64,000 nt of DNA from Paenibacillus silvisoli (GTDB lineage Bacteria; Bacillota; Bacilli; Paenibacillales; Paenibacillaceae): assembly GCF_030866765.1 (NCBI RefSeq), contig NZ_CP133017.1:5932501-5996500 (forward strand), read 5' to 3'. A program made the position numbers and the translations under genes. Positions 1 to 8,332 of the stretch are shown here, in pieces. Every line of letters begins with the position of its first letter. Within the stretch, counting starts at the first letter, position 1. The notes below the pieces were generated by a model. It worked only from the letters and a program-made list of their open reading frames with translations, had not been told where the DNA came from and ran no database searches.

Positions 1-48
1 TCGTAACGTTTGGCGACCGAACCGGCCCTCGACCGCGTATTCCGGCAT
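1..48 (-). CDS. 5' end of an unidentified gene cut by the window edge
   Basis: Only the first 16 codons are visible, reading MPEYAVEGRFGRQTLR on the minus strand. An AAGGGAGGG ribosome binding site lies at 64-72, 15 nt before the ATG, which is longer than usual. The gene follows the last permease of the importer operon in the same direction. A solute-binding protein or glycoside hydrolase would be usual here, but the visible residues are neither a signal peptide nor a family I recognise. Confidence 0.35.
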   Translation of the reverse strand, partial: MPEYAVEGRFGRQTLR

Positions 49-151
49 GTTCTTTTTTTTGTACCCTCCCTTCGCGTATGCACCCCTTACACGAATTCAT
101 CGATTTGACCTTTTCTAAGCTCTGACTCACCTCCACCGCAGAGTGTGCTTC

Positions 152-1054
152 CTACTCCTTAACGGCGCCGAGCGTAACGCCCTTCACGAAAAACCGCTGC
201 AGAAACGGATAGAGGATAATGATCGGCAGCGATGTCACGATAATGTTGGCGGCGCGTATCGCCTGCGGCGTAATATGCGGCTGCCCGGACGACACGACGG
301 TTATTCCTTTGATGAGCGCTTCTTCCATCAGCTTGGAGACCCGCTCGCCTTCCTTCAAAATCTGCATCAATATATATTGCATCGTAAACAGCTTGTGATT
401 GGTCACGTAGTACAGCGTCGTCGTCCAATCGTTCCAGTGGTAGACGGCGGTCCACAGCGTCATGACGGCGATGATCGGCATCGACAGCGGCATGTAAATC
501 CGGGTCATGATCGTCCAATCGTTCGCGCCGTCGATCCGGGCCGACTCGCCTAAGCTGTCCGGTATCGTGTACAGATAGGAACGGATAATGACCATGTTGT
601 AGAGGCTGAACGAGACCGGCAGAATGTAGACCCAGAACGTGTTGGATACGTGCAGCTCCGAGTAGATCAGGTAGGTCGGGATCAGCCCGCCGTTGAAGTA
701 CATCGGAATGATGAGGAAAATCAAGATGGCCCCTCGGCCCGCGACATCCTTCAGCGTAAAAGCATACGCGCAAGCATATTGGACGAGCACCGCGATCGTT
801 GTCCCCGCCGCGACCCTGGCCAGCGAAATCCATAGCGCGTGGATGACTTCCTCGTTCGCGAACAGCAGCTTGAAGTTGTCTAGCGTGAACACCCTCGGAT
901 AGATCGTGATGCCGCCGAACTGGGAGTCGAGCGGATCGTTGAACGCGAGCGCAAGCACGTTCAAGAAGGGGAATATCATAACGAACACGAGCACCGACAG
1001 AAACGTAACATTGGCAACCTTGAACACTTTATAAGAAGCGGATTCGTGGTTCAT
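152..1054 (-). CDS. CUT1 carbohydrate ABC transporter permease (LplC/YtcP type)
   Basis: This 300-residue protein is one of two membrane subunits of a sugar or oligosaccharide importer in the cytoplasmic membrane. It has six predicted membrane segments, the first near residues 14-36. The ATPase-contacting EAA loop is visible as SARIDGANDW followed by YMPLSMP, and the C-terminal FFVKGVTLGAVKE is typical of LplC-like proteins. The ATG is preceded by a GGGGGAG ribosome binding site. It lies 27 nt downstream of its partner permease. No ATPase gene is nearby, as is usual for these systems, which share an MsmX-type ATPase encoded elsewhere. The substrate cannot be told from the sequence. Confidence 0.9.
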   Translation of the reverse strand: MNHESASYKVFKVANVTFLSVLVFVMIFPFLNVLALAFNDPLDSQFGGITIYPRVFTLDNFKLLFANEEVIHALWISLARVAAGTTIAVLVQYACAYAFTLKDVAGRGAILIFLIIPMYFNGGLIPTYLIYSELHVSNTFWVYILPVSFSLYNMVIIRSYLYTIPDSLGESARIDGANDWTIMTRIYMPLSMPIIAVMTLWTAVYHWNDWTTTLYYVTNHKLFTMQYILMQILKEGERVSKLMEEALIKGITVVSSGQPHITPQAIRAANIIVTSLPIIILYPFLQRFFVKGVTLGAVKE

Positions 1055-1081
1055 AGCAACTCCCCCACAACGGCTGTTCCG

Positions 1082-2044
1082 TTAGAAGATCGAAATTCGG
1101 GAAACCTTTTTGGCGATGTAGTTTGCGGTAATCATGAGCGTGAAGGCGACCAGTCCTTCCACGAAGCCGACGGCGGCCGCTGTGGAGTAATTGCCCTGCT
1201 GGATACCGGAAGAGAATACGACGGTCGAAATGACCGGGAAATCGATGAACGGGTTTTGCATGCCGTAGACGAGCTCGAAATTGCTGGCGAACAGCCCGCC
1301 GAGCGTGAAGATCAGCATGATGATGGCCGTCGTCTTCAGGCCGGGCAGCGTAATGTGGCGGTGCATCTGAAACCGGTTGGCGCCATCGATTCTGGCCGCT
1401 TCGTACAAGCTCGGATCGATGGAGGTAATGGCGGCGAGGAATACGATCGTCCCCCAGCCGACTTCCTTCCACACGCTCAGGATGAGCAGCATCGGCACGA
1501 ACAACGCTTGATGCGAGAGGAACATCGTCCGCTCGGTATCCGCGCCAAGCAGCAGCAGCTTCAAGTCATTGATCGGCCCGTCGACGTCGAGCAAGGAATA
1601 CGTCAAGCCGACAACAGCGATCCAGGACAGAAAATGCGGCATGTAGCTTAACGTTTGCACGCCTCGCTTGAACAGCCCGTTCTTCAGCTCGTTAATCAGC
1701 AGCGCAAGCAGAATCGGGGCAGGAAAACTGACGATAATCATCATCACGCTAAGCATCAACGTATTGAGAATCGCATCTCTCAGCAAGGGAACCTGGAACA
1801 CTTCTTTAATGTGTTTCAGCCCCACCCACGGGCTGTTCCATAGGCCGGCAAAGATGTTATGGTCCTGGAAGGCGACCAAGATGCCGGGCATAGGCAGGTA
1901 GCTGAAAATGAGCGTCAAGACGACGGATGGAAGCATCAGCAGATACGCGAAGTAGCTCTTCTTGAATTTTTTCTTCCATTTCGGCACCGCGGTCGGCCGA
2001 TCGGGACGTAGAACGTGATCCGCTTTTGTCGTAATCGCTTTCAC
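1082..2044 (-). CDS. CUT1 carbohydrate ABC transporter permease (LplB type)
   Basis: This 320-residue membrane subunit is the partner of the downstream LplC-type permease. It has a basic N-terminus, six predicted membrane segments starting near residue 33 (YFAYLLMLPSVVLTLIFSY), and the EAA loop LYEAARIDGANRFQ followed by ITLPGL. The start codon is GTG at 2044 behind a strong AAGGAAGGAGGT site. The gene has its own upstream region with a candidate CcpA site and is separated from the kinase gene by a terminator, so it probably begins a transcript. The solute-binding subunit is not in view and may lie beyond the left edge. Confidence 0.9.
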   Translation of the reverse strand: MKAITTKADHVLRPDRPTAVPKWKKKFKKSYFAYLLMLPSVVLTLIFSYLPMPGILVAFQDHNIFAGLWNSPWVGLKHIKEVFQVPLLRDAILNTLMLSVMMIIVSFPAPILLALLINELKNGLFKRGVQTLSYMPHFLSWIAVVGLTYSLLDVDGPINDLKLLLLGADTERTMFLSHQALFVPMLLILSVWKEVGWGTIVFLAAITSIDPSLYEAARIDGANRFQMHRHITLPGLKTTAIIMLIFTLGGLFASNFELVYGMQNPFIDFPVISTVVFSSGIQQGNYSTAAAVGFVEGLVAFTLMITANYIAKKVSRISIF

Positions 2045-2111
2045 TTTGGACCTCCTTCCTTAGGCGACTGAACGGTGTTAGCCGTTTCTTCTTGGTTCTA
2101 AGCATACCTTT

Positions 2112-2125
2112 TGAAAGCGCTTAAT
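2112..2125. promoter_or_regulatory. Candidate catabolite-responsive element (cre) upstream of the permease operon
   Basis: TGAAAGCGCTTAAT matches 13 of 14 positions of the Bacillus cre consensus TGWAARCGYTWNCW. It lies about 70 bp upstream of the GTG start of the LplB-type permease, where CcpA binding would repress transcription when preferred sugars are present. Regulation is inferred from the match alone. Confidence 0.55.
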
Positions 2126-2173
2126 TAAAGTAAATATCCGGATGACCGATGCAACAATACGGAAATGTTGTTT

Positions 2174-2205
2174 GTAAAAAAACCCTGCGCAGCCGCGCAG
2201 GGTTT
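2174..2205 (-). terminator. Rho-independent terminator after the sensor kinase gene
   Basis: On the minus strand a perfect stem AACCCTGCGC/GCGCAGGGTT with a 4-nt loop is followed by a run of seven T. It sits just past the kinase stop codon and separates the two-component operon from the permease operon. Confidence 0.88.
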
Positions 2206-2211
2206 CGGCGA

Positions 2212-3936
2212 TTATCGAGCGATGCCGAGCGGATATTCCTCGTCGGCGGCGGCCGGCACCCGGATGAGAACCGTCGTTCCGTGCCCCTCTTCGCTGTGAA
2301 TCTCAAGCATATGCCGTTTCGGATAAAACGTTTCGAGCCGCTTCAGCACGTTCTTCATCCCGTAGCTGCCGAACTGGCCGCTGGCTTCGCCCCTGAGCAG
2401 CAGCTCGATCTTCTCCGGCTCCATGCCCGCCCCGTTGTCGGAGATGGCGAACACGACGTCGTCTCCCCGCTTCTTGGCCGAGATGCGGATAATGCCGCCG
2501 AACTCGCGCCCGTTCAGCCCATGCAGGACGGCGTTCTCCACGACCGGCTGCAGCAAATGCTTCAGCACGGGACGGTCGCCGATGTCCTCGTCGCGCTCGA
2601 TGCCGTAGACGAACTCGTTGCCATAGGCGAACTTCTGCAGCCGCAAATACTCCTCGATCATGTCCAGCTCTTGCTTGATCGTGATGATGCCGCTCCCCTT
2701 ATTCAACGCGATCCGGTAATATTTGACCATCGAATTGATGGCGTCTTTGACCCGCTTGTCTTCGCTGATCCAGCGAATCGTCGATAGCGTGTTGTACAGA
2801 AAATGGGGATTCAACCGCTCCTGCAGCAGCTGCGTCTCCAGCAGCTTGCGTTCGACCTCGTACTCGGAGATGCGCTTGTAGTATTCTTTGACCCGCTGAA
2901 TCAGCTCGTAGAACGAGTTGCCCAGCTTCTCGAACTCGTCATGCGTGGAATAGTTGAGAATCGCGTCGTCGTCGCTCATGAGGCTCTCCACGTTTTTGTT
3001 CATTTTGCGAAGCAGCGTCTCCAAGCGTTTGGTCAAATAGTGGGAGACGACCTCGACCGTGAACACGAGAATCGCGATAATGATGAGGAAAATCGCGCCG
3101 ACCGAAACCCAATACCATTTCAGCTCTTCAAACACGAGACTCTTGGGAACGTACCAGGAAACTTGGCCGATCGGCATGCGCAACGACTGGCTTAGAGTGT
3201 AGAAGGAGGCGTCCGGCTTCACGTCCGGATCGGCCTTCAATTTATAATCGCCGTACTCGCCGGCTCCCTCGAAAGAGAGATAGCTGCCTCGCGGAATGTC
3301 ATAAGAGAAGTAGCCGATCAGCTCGTTCAGCGGAATGCGCATTTCGATAATGGCCAGCGCTTTGTTCAACGAGATTAACTTTTTATACGCATAAATATAA
3401 TCCATGTAAATATCCGAATTGGCGTTCAGCTTCGCTCGTTTGACCTTCCAGATGATATCTTCGTCTTTGGCGCCCAGCACTTCGTCCTTGACGCTCATGT
3501 CCGGCATATCCCGTTCCTTCTCCAAATTCGAGATGCTCCGCAAATATTCCCCGTCGTAGTGCGTATCCTTCAGGGCGTAAATGACGATCTCCGTCTGGAT
3601 ATTCTCGGTCTTCGCCGCCTTCATCACGCTCTGCAGATAGTCGCTGAAATCCATAATGCCAAGCAAATTCTGATCCGCGTTCGTCTCCAAATAGTTAATG
3701 ACGTAATAGTTGTTATTAATGAACAGGAGCTTATTGATATTGGAAAGAAACATCGCGTCGATGCCGTCCACGCTGCTGGCCAGCTGCGTGTTCTTCTCGG
3801 CCAATATATCCTTGACCTTGCTGCTGTAAATCCGGCTAGTAAGAAATGAACCGAGCACGAGCATCGGCAGCAGCGCAAACACGAAGATGATGACCGCGAT
3901 TTTGTGCCGGTACCTGAGACGTTTGAATGTGAACAT
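2212..3936 (-). CDS. YesM-type sensor histidine kinase
   Basis: This 574-residue membrane kinase probably senses an extracellular or transporter-bound sugar and phosphorylates the response regulator encoded just upstream. Membrane segments lie near residues 12-33 and 274-297, with a roughly 240-residue extracellular sensor between them. A HAMP-like linker follows, then a His_kinase (PF06580) domain with the phosphoacceptor H378 in NPHFLYNTLS. The HATPase domain has N468 in LQPVVENAVLHG and the DNGAG motif near 500. The gene is 30 nt downstream of the regulator and the pair ends at a terminator. YesM/YesN pairs commonly control adjacent CUT1 importers. Confidence 0.92.
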   Translation of the reverse strand: MFTFKRLRYRHKIAVIIFVFALLPMLVLGSFLTSRIYSSKVKDILAEKNTQLASSVDGIDAMFLSNINKLLFINNNYYVINYLETNADQNLLGIMDFSDYLQSVMKAAKTENIQTEIVIYALKDTHYDGEYLRSISNLEKERDMPDMSVKDEVLGAKDEDIIWKVKRAKLNANSDIYMDYIYAYKKLISLNKALAIIEMRIPLNELIGYFSYDIPRGSYLSFEGAGEYGDYKLKADPDVKPDASFYTLSQSLRMPIGQVSWYVPKSLVFEELKWYWVSVGAIFLIIIAILVFTVEVVSHYLTKRLETLLRKMNKNVESLMSDDDAILNYSTHDEFEKLGNSFYELIQRVKEYYKRISEYEVERKLLETQLLQERLNPHFLYNTLSTIRWISEDKRVKDAINSMVKYYRIALNKGSGIITIKQELDMIEEYLRLQKFAYGNEFVYGIERDEDIGDRPVLKHLLQPVVENAVLHGLNGREFGGIIRISAKKRGDDVVFAISDNGAGMEPEKIELLLRGEASGQFGSYGMKNVLKRLETFYPKRHMLEIHSEEGHGTTVLIRVPAAADEEYPLGIAR

Positions 3937-3966
3937 GCCGTTTCGCCCTCGCCTTCGCTTCGGATA

Positions 3967-5577
3967 TTACAGCGCAATTCTGCTCTTGAATTCAGCCGGC
4001 GTCATGCCGACGTTCTTCTTGAACGCGAGAATGAAATAGGATGGATTCACATAGCCTACGGCGTCCGCCACGGCAGCCACTTTGCTGCTGTCTTCCTTCA
4101 GCAGGTGCTTCGCCTTCTCGATGCGGAATTGAATGAGATAGTCGAAGATCGTCTGGCCCGTCTCTTTCTTGAACAGTCCGTTGGCGTGGCGCGCGCTCAA
4201 ATAGACGGATTTCGATATATCCTCCATCGAGAGCTGCTCGCGGTAGTTGTCGTGGATCATCTGCTTGATCGCGCCGATGATTTTGGCGTTCTTGGACGCG
4301 TTCCGGTCGGTCGACCGTTCCTTGATGGCCGCGAACGTTTGCCGGATCCACTGCACGACATCCTCCTTCGTGCTCATCCGGTTCAGCGTGACCCATACCG
4401 ACCGGTCGTCGCCGAAAATATCTTTGACCGATTGGTTCGCCTCCATCAGAAGGATGCCCGTCATGTGGGCGAACAGCAGCGCGAAGCCCTTTACATGGTT
4501 CTCGCCGTGCCTGACGCGGTCCTCGTTCAAATATTTGCCGATGAATTCTTCGATGTCCTGGCCGTTCCCGAACGACATGAGCGCCTTCATGTCCTGATAG
4601 ATCTCTTCGAGGCTCGGCATTTCCTCGAAGGGACTTTCCGCGTCCGACCGGTCGTCGATTTCCTCGAACCGGATGATCGGGTTGCTGCCGCTGTAGAAAC
4701 GCGTGTTCAATGCTTGCTGCGATTGCTTGTACAGCCGTTCAAGCTCCGTCAACCCTTGGGAGCTGACGCTGATCCCCATCGTCGCCTGCACGCCCAGCTC
4801 CGCGTGAATGGCCGTGCTCAGCTGTACGGCGGTGTCGAAGACGCCTTGCTTGTCGTCATCGCGATCGAAGACGATGACCGCGTAATCGTCCGCCGACATT
4901 TGGACCGGATATAAGGCGCGCGTGCCGGTTTCCGCCCGCGCGATTAAATTTTTGATGGAGTAGGAATGGAAGTAGGCGTCCATGGAGCTGCGGCTTTCCG
5001 CGCGCGGACACTTCATGGAGATGACGCTCATGGCGGCTTGATCGGTTATCGGCAGCGCCAGAAACGAGATACGCTCCCGAATCTCGGCTTCGTTGCGAAA
5101 GTTGCCGAGCAGGACTTCCTTCAGAAACTGCTCCCGTACGAGCGGAAGCATCCCTTCCAGCTGCTGCAGCATTCGATCCCGCTCGATCTGCTCGCGATGC
5201 TGCGCGGTAAACTCGGCCAGCACCTTCTCGATCGCCCGTTCCAGCTCGTCCGCGATGATCGGCTTGAGCACGTAGCCGTAAATGCCGAGATTGACGGCCG
5301 ACTGGGCGAATTCGAAATCGCTGTGGCAGCTGATGAAGATGATTTTCACGTCCGGATGGGACTTCCGGATGCGCTCGGACATTTCCACTCCGTTCATGAG
5401 CGGCATGGCGATATCGGTAATGACGATATGAGGCTTTAGCTCATCCATCTTAGAAAGCGCTTCCAAACCATTCGCGAATGTGCCGACGACTTCGATCCCT
5501 AACGACCGCCAGTCGACGGATTCCCGGATTCCGTTCCGTTCGAATCGATTATCATCCACGATAAATAATCTGAACAT
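3967..5577 (-). CDS. YesN-type response regulator with AraC DNA-binding domain
   Basis: The protein begins with a receiver domain (MFRLFIVDDN; acidic pocket D8/D9, phosphoacceptor D55 in VITDIAMPL, K105 in VLKP). A helical middle region of about 300 residues follows, and then a two-helix-turn-helix AraC domain over the last 100 residues (LSMEDISKSVYLSARHANGL and VADAVGYVNPSYFILAF). I chose the ATG at 5577 because the receiver domain starts there and AAGG stands 11 nt upstream. A longer frame to 5679 would add 34 residues unlike any receiver domain. It is the cognate partner of the downstream kinase and should activate importer genes. Confidence 0.92.
   Translation of the reverse strand: MFRLFIVDDNRFERNGIRESVDWRSLGIEVVGTFANGLEALSKMDELKPHIVITDIAMPLMNGVEMSERIRKSHPDVKIIFISCHSDFEFAQSAVNLGIYGYVLKPIIADELERAIEKVLAEFTAQHREQIERDRMLQQLEGMLPLVREQFLKEVLLGNFRNEAEIRERISFLALPITDQAAMSVISMKCPRAESRSSMDAYFHSYSIKNLIARAETGTRALYPVQMSADDYAVIVFDRDDDKQGVFDTAVQLSTAIHAELGVQATMGISVSSQGLTELERLYKQSQQALNTRFYSGSNPIIRFEEIDDRSDAESPFEEMPSLEEIYQDMKALMSFGNGQDIEEFIGKYLNEDRVRHGENHVKGFALLFAHMTGILLMEANQSVKDIFGDDRSVWVTLNRMSTKEDVVQWIRQTFAAIKERSTDRNASKNAKIIGAIKQMIHDNYREQLSMEDISKSVYLSARHANGLFKKETGQTIFDYLIQFRIEKAKHLLKEDSSKVAAVADAVGYVNPSYFILAFKKNVGMTPAEFKSRIAL
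5452..5465. promoter_or_regulatory. Intragenic cre-like sequence in the response regulator gene
   Basis: AGAAAGCGCTTCCA matches 13 of 14 positions of the cre consensus TGWAARCGYTWNCW and lies in the 5' part of the regulator coding region. CcpA bound inside a gene can act as a roadblock. The site may also be a chance match. Confidence 0.35.
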
Positions 5578-5678
5578 CGGCTTCACGACCTTATCACGGA
5601 ATGCATTGCTTCCTTCCATTATTCCAGCAAACCGTCGCGAAATACAATAGCATTTTCGGATTTCCATATTCTTCCGCA

Positions 5679-5718
5679 ATAAAATAAGCCGCCGCAGCTG
5701 GTCAACAGCTGCAACGGC
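5679..5718 (-). terminator. Rho-independent terminator after the receiver-less AraC gene
   Basis: On the minus strand a long stem (GCCGTTGCAGCTG against CAGCTGCGGCGGC, loop TTGAC) is followed by TTATTTTA. It ends the importer 2 operon and separates it from the two-component operon downstream. Confidence 0.8.
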
Positions 5719-5733
5719 CTATGGCGAAGTGAA

Positions 5734-6402
5734 CTAACGCGAGTACGCCTCCCGGTACTGCGCGGGCGTAAGCAGCGAATGCTTCTTGAATACGCGCGTG
5801 AAATGCGCGGGGGAACCGAACCCGACCTTGCGGGCGATTTCGTGCACCTTCAGGCGCGGCGACTCTTTCAAATACCGCTTCGCCCGGGCCAGCTTGGCCT
5901 CGGCGACATAGTCGAACAACGCGCGGCCGGTCGTCTGCTTATACAGCCTGCACAGGTAGCTCGGATTGAAATAGACCGTTTCGGCCAGCTTCGTCAGCGT
6001 CAAATCCTCGTCCAGATGCTGCTCGATGTAGGCGTGCAGGCTTTCCAGCCAGCCGCCCTCATCCCGGTAGCCGGGACAGTGCAGCAGCGCGCCGGCGAAG
6101 GCGCGCAAGTAATCCGCCGCTTGGCGCGCCGTGCTGTGAGCGTCCCACCGGAGCAGCGCCTCCACGTCAAGCGGCTCCAGATCGGCGGCGGTAATGCCGT
6201 TCTTGTGCATGTAGGCCAGAAACTGCGCGGCCAAAATCATATATGCTTCAAGCCAAGTCTCTTTGTCCGCTTCCGGAATGGCCGCGAACAAAGAATCGAA
6301 CTGCTTGAAATAGGCGCCCCGTTCCCCGCCTTCCAGGGAGGCCCGCAGGCCCTCTCCCCTCCTCAGCAGATCACCGAAGCTGATCGGGCTTGAATGTCCC
6401 AT
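5734..6402 (-). CDS. AraC-family protein resembling a YesN regulator without its receiver domain
   Basis: This 222-residue protein has a C-terminal AraC-type double helix-turn-helix (LTLTKLAETVYFNPSYLCRL and IARKVGFGSPAHFTRVFKKH). Its N-terminal 115 residues are helical and resemble the middle region of YesN-type regulators. There is no receiver or cupin domain. The ATG has a strong AAAGGAGGT site. It lies 36 nt downstream of the LplC-type permease and is the last gene of the second importer operon. It could be a stand-alone activator or the 3' remnant of a full-length response regulator. The good ribosome binding site and intact frame favour expression. Confidence 0.82.
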   Translation of the reverse strand: MGHSSPISFGDLLRRGEGLRASLEGGERGAYFKQFDSLFAAIPEADKETWLEAYMILAAQFLAYMHKNGITAADLEPLDVEALLRWDAHSTARQAADYLRAFAGALLHCPGYRDEGGWLESLHAYIEQHLDEDLTLTKLAETVYFNPSYLCRLYKQTTGRALFDYVAEAKLARAKRYLKESPRLKVHEIARKVGFGSPAHFTRVFKKHSLLTPAQYREAYSR

Positions 6403-6438
6403 AGCCGAATACCTCCTTTGAGGGCAGGCAAGCTCAAG

Positions 6439-7326
6439 TTATTCCTTCACGGAGCCCAGCATGATGCCGGAGATGAAGAACCGCTGCAGGAACGGATAGA
6501 CGAGCATGATCGGCAGCATCGACGCGAAGATTTTTGCCGCGCCCAACGTCTTGTCGGAAACGGAAGCGAGCCGCTTCACGTCCTCGATCGACTTAATGAG
6601 CGTCGGGTCGATCCGCACGACGATTTGCTGCATGTACGTTTGGAGCGGAATGCTGTCCTCGTGGTTGATGAACATCATGCCGAGCATGAATTCGTTCCAC
6701 ACCGTAACGATCAGGAACAGCGTCGTAGTCGCCAGCACCGGCATCGAGAGCGGCATGTAAATGCGGAACACTTTGTACCAAGGACCCGCGCCGTCCATAG
6801 CGGCCGATTCGTCGAGCTCTTTCGGAATGCTGCGGAAGTAGTTGACGATGAGGATGACGTTGAACACGTTCACGAGCATCGGCAGGACGAGCACCCAGAA
6901 CGAGTTCATGAGCCCCATCTGGCGGATGATGAGATAGAACGGAATCAAGCCGCCGTTGAACATCATCGAGAAAATAAGCAGCCACATATAGATGTCGCGG
7001 AGCTTGAACTCTCTTGTCGAGCGGGAAAGCGGATATGCCATCAGCAAGGAAATAAAGAAGCTGAAGAAGCAAGTGACGCCGACCCGTTTGACGGAAATCC
7101 AGAACGACTTGAAAAACACGCTGTCTTCAAACAGCTTCATGTACGACTCGAAGTTGAAGCCTTTCGGAAACACGGTGACGAAGCCGGCCATCGCTTTCGC
7201 GGGCGAGCTGAAGGAAATCGCCAGGTTATGGATGATCGGAAACAAGGACGAGAACGAAATTAACGCAAGCGCGGCGATCAGCAAAGCCTCAGCCACCTTG
7301 GTGCCGAACGTTTGGTTGCGGACCAT
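6439..7326 (-). CDS. CUT1 carbohydrate ABC transporter permease (LplC type)
   Basis: This 295-residue membrane subunit belongs to the second importer. The first membrane segment is near residues 12-34. The EAA loop reads ESAAMDGAGPW followed by YMPLSMP, and the C-terminus FFISGIMLGSVKE is the usual LplC ending. The start has AGAGGAGG at good spacing. It follows its LplB partner by 17 nt. It handles the same unknown saccharide as the lipoprotein encoded at the head of the operon. Confidence 0.92.
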   Translation of the reverse strand: MVRNQTFGTKVAEALLIAALALISFSSLFPIIHNLAISFSSPAKAMAGFVTVFPKGFNFESYMKLFEDSVFFKSFWISVKRVGVTCFFSFFISLLMAYPLSRSTREFKLRDIYMWLLIFSMMFNGGLIPFYLIIRQMGLMNSFWVLVLPMLVNVFNVILIVNYFRSIPKELDESAAMDGAGPWYKVFRIYMPLSMPVLATTTLFLIVTVWNEFMLGMMFINHEDSIPLQTYMQQIVVRIDPTLIKSIEDVKRLASVSDKTLGAAKIFASMLPIMLVYPFLQRFFISGIMLGSVKE

Positions 7327-7343
7327 ATGGGATTCCTCCTCTC

Positions 7344-8237
7344 TTAGAAGATGCGATAGTTAGCGAAGCGGCTCGCCAAGCCGTACGAAATAATGATCAG
7401 GATGAAGCTGACGCCGGACTTCAGCAAGCCAATCGCCGTGCCGACCTCGTAATGCCCTTCCTCTATACCGGCCCTATAGACGTACGTATCGATAATATCG
7501 GAGGAATCGTAGACGAGCGTATTGTACAGATTGAATATTTGGTCAAAGCCGGCATTCAGCACGTTCTGCAAGCTGAGCGTACCGACCAGAACGATCGTAG
7601 TTGCGATGCCAGGAAGCGTAACGTACCGGAGCTTCTGCATCCGAGTAGCGCCGTCGATATCGGCCGCCTCGTAGAGCGACGGATTGATTCCCGTCAATGC
7701 TGCCAAGTAGATAATCGTGCCAAAGCCGAATTCCTTCCAAATGTCGGAGCCGACGATAATCGTGCGGAACCAGAAATTTTCGCCCAGAAACATAATTTCG
7801 TTAATGCCGAACTTGCCGAGAAACTGGTTCACGATGCCGTCTACGGCAAAGAAATCCCTTAGGATGCCCGCTAGCAAGACCCACGATAAGAAATGGGGCA
7901 AATACACAATCGTTTGTACCGTGCGTTTAAACCACTGGATCCGCAGCTCGTTCAGCATCAGCGCGAATACGATCGGGATCAAAAAGCCGAATGCGATCTT
8001 CATTAACGCGATGACGATCGTGTTCTTAAACACGCGCAGCGCTACGGGCGTATCAAAAAGGTAGGAGTAGTTCTCCCAGCCTGTCCATGGGGAGCCCCAG
8101 ATGCCTTTCGTCGGAATAAAGTGCTTGAACGCCAGCACAATGCCGCCCATTGGCCAGACCGTAAACAGCAATACGAGTATCATGCCGGGGAGCAGCATTA
8201 AGTTAAAATGGATTTGCTCAGACCATTTGCCGCGCAT
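7344..8237 (-). CDS. CUT1 carbohydrate ABC transporter permease (LplB type)
   Basis: This membrane subunit of 297 residues begins MRGKWSEQIHFNLMLLPG. I chose the ATG at 8237 because GGAGG (8247-8251) stands 9 nt upstream. An in-frame TTG at 8246 would abut that site. The EAA loop is visible as LYEAADIDGATRMQ followed by TLPGI. It is the second gene of the importer operon, separated from the solute-binding protein gene by a spacer holding a stable hairpin. Confidence 0.9.
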   Translation of the reverse strand: MRGKWSEQIHFNLMLLPGMILVLLFTVWPMGGIVLAFKHFIPTKGIWGSPWTGWENYSYLFDTPVALRVFKNTIVIALMKIAFGFLIPIVFALMLNELRIQWFKRTVQTIVYLPHFLSWVLLAGILRDFFAVDGIVNQFLGKFGINEIMFLGENFWFRTIIVGSDIWKEFGFGTIIYLAALTGINPSLYEAADIDGATRMQKLRYVTLPGIATTIVLVGTLSLQNVLNAGFDQIFNLYNTLVYDSSDIIDTYVYRAGIEEGHYEVGTAIGLLKSGVSFILIIISYGLASRFANYRIF

Positions 8238-8286
8238 TCTGCACAACCTCCGCTTCAGATGTCAATCTCGTGTTCAGTAAAGCCGA

Positions 8287-8316
8287 AGGACGCAGGGACA
8301 CTGCTCCCCGCGTCCT
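8287..8316 (-). promoter_or_regulatory. Intercistronic hairpin between binding protein and permease genes
   Basis: AGGACGCAGGGA and TCCCCGCGTCCT form a 12-bp stem with one internal mismatch and a 6-nt loop. On the minus strand no strong T-run follows, only TCGGCTTTA. Such hairpins often stabilise the upstream binding-protein message or partly terminate, giving more binding protein than permease. That role is inferred. Confidence 0.6.
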
Positions 8317-8332
8317 CCAGCCATGCCGTTTC

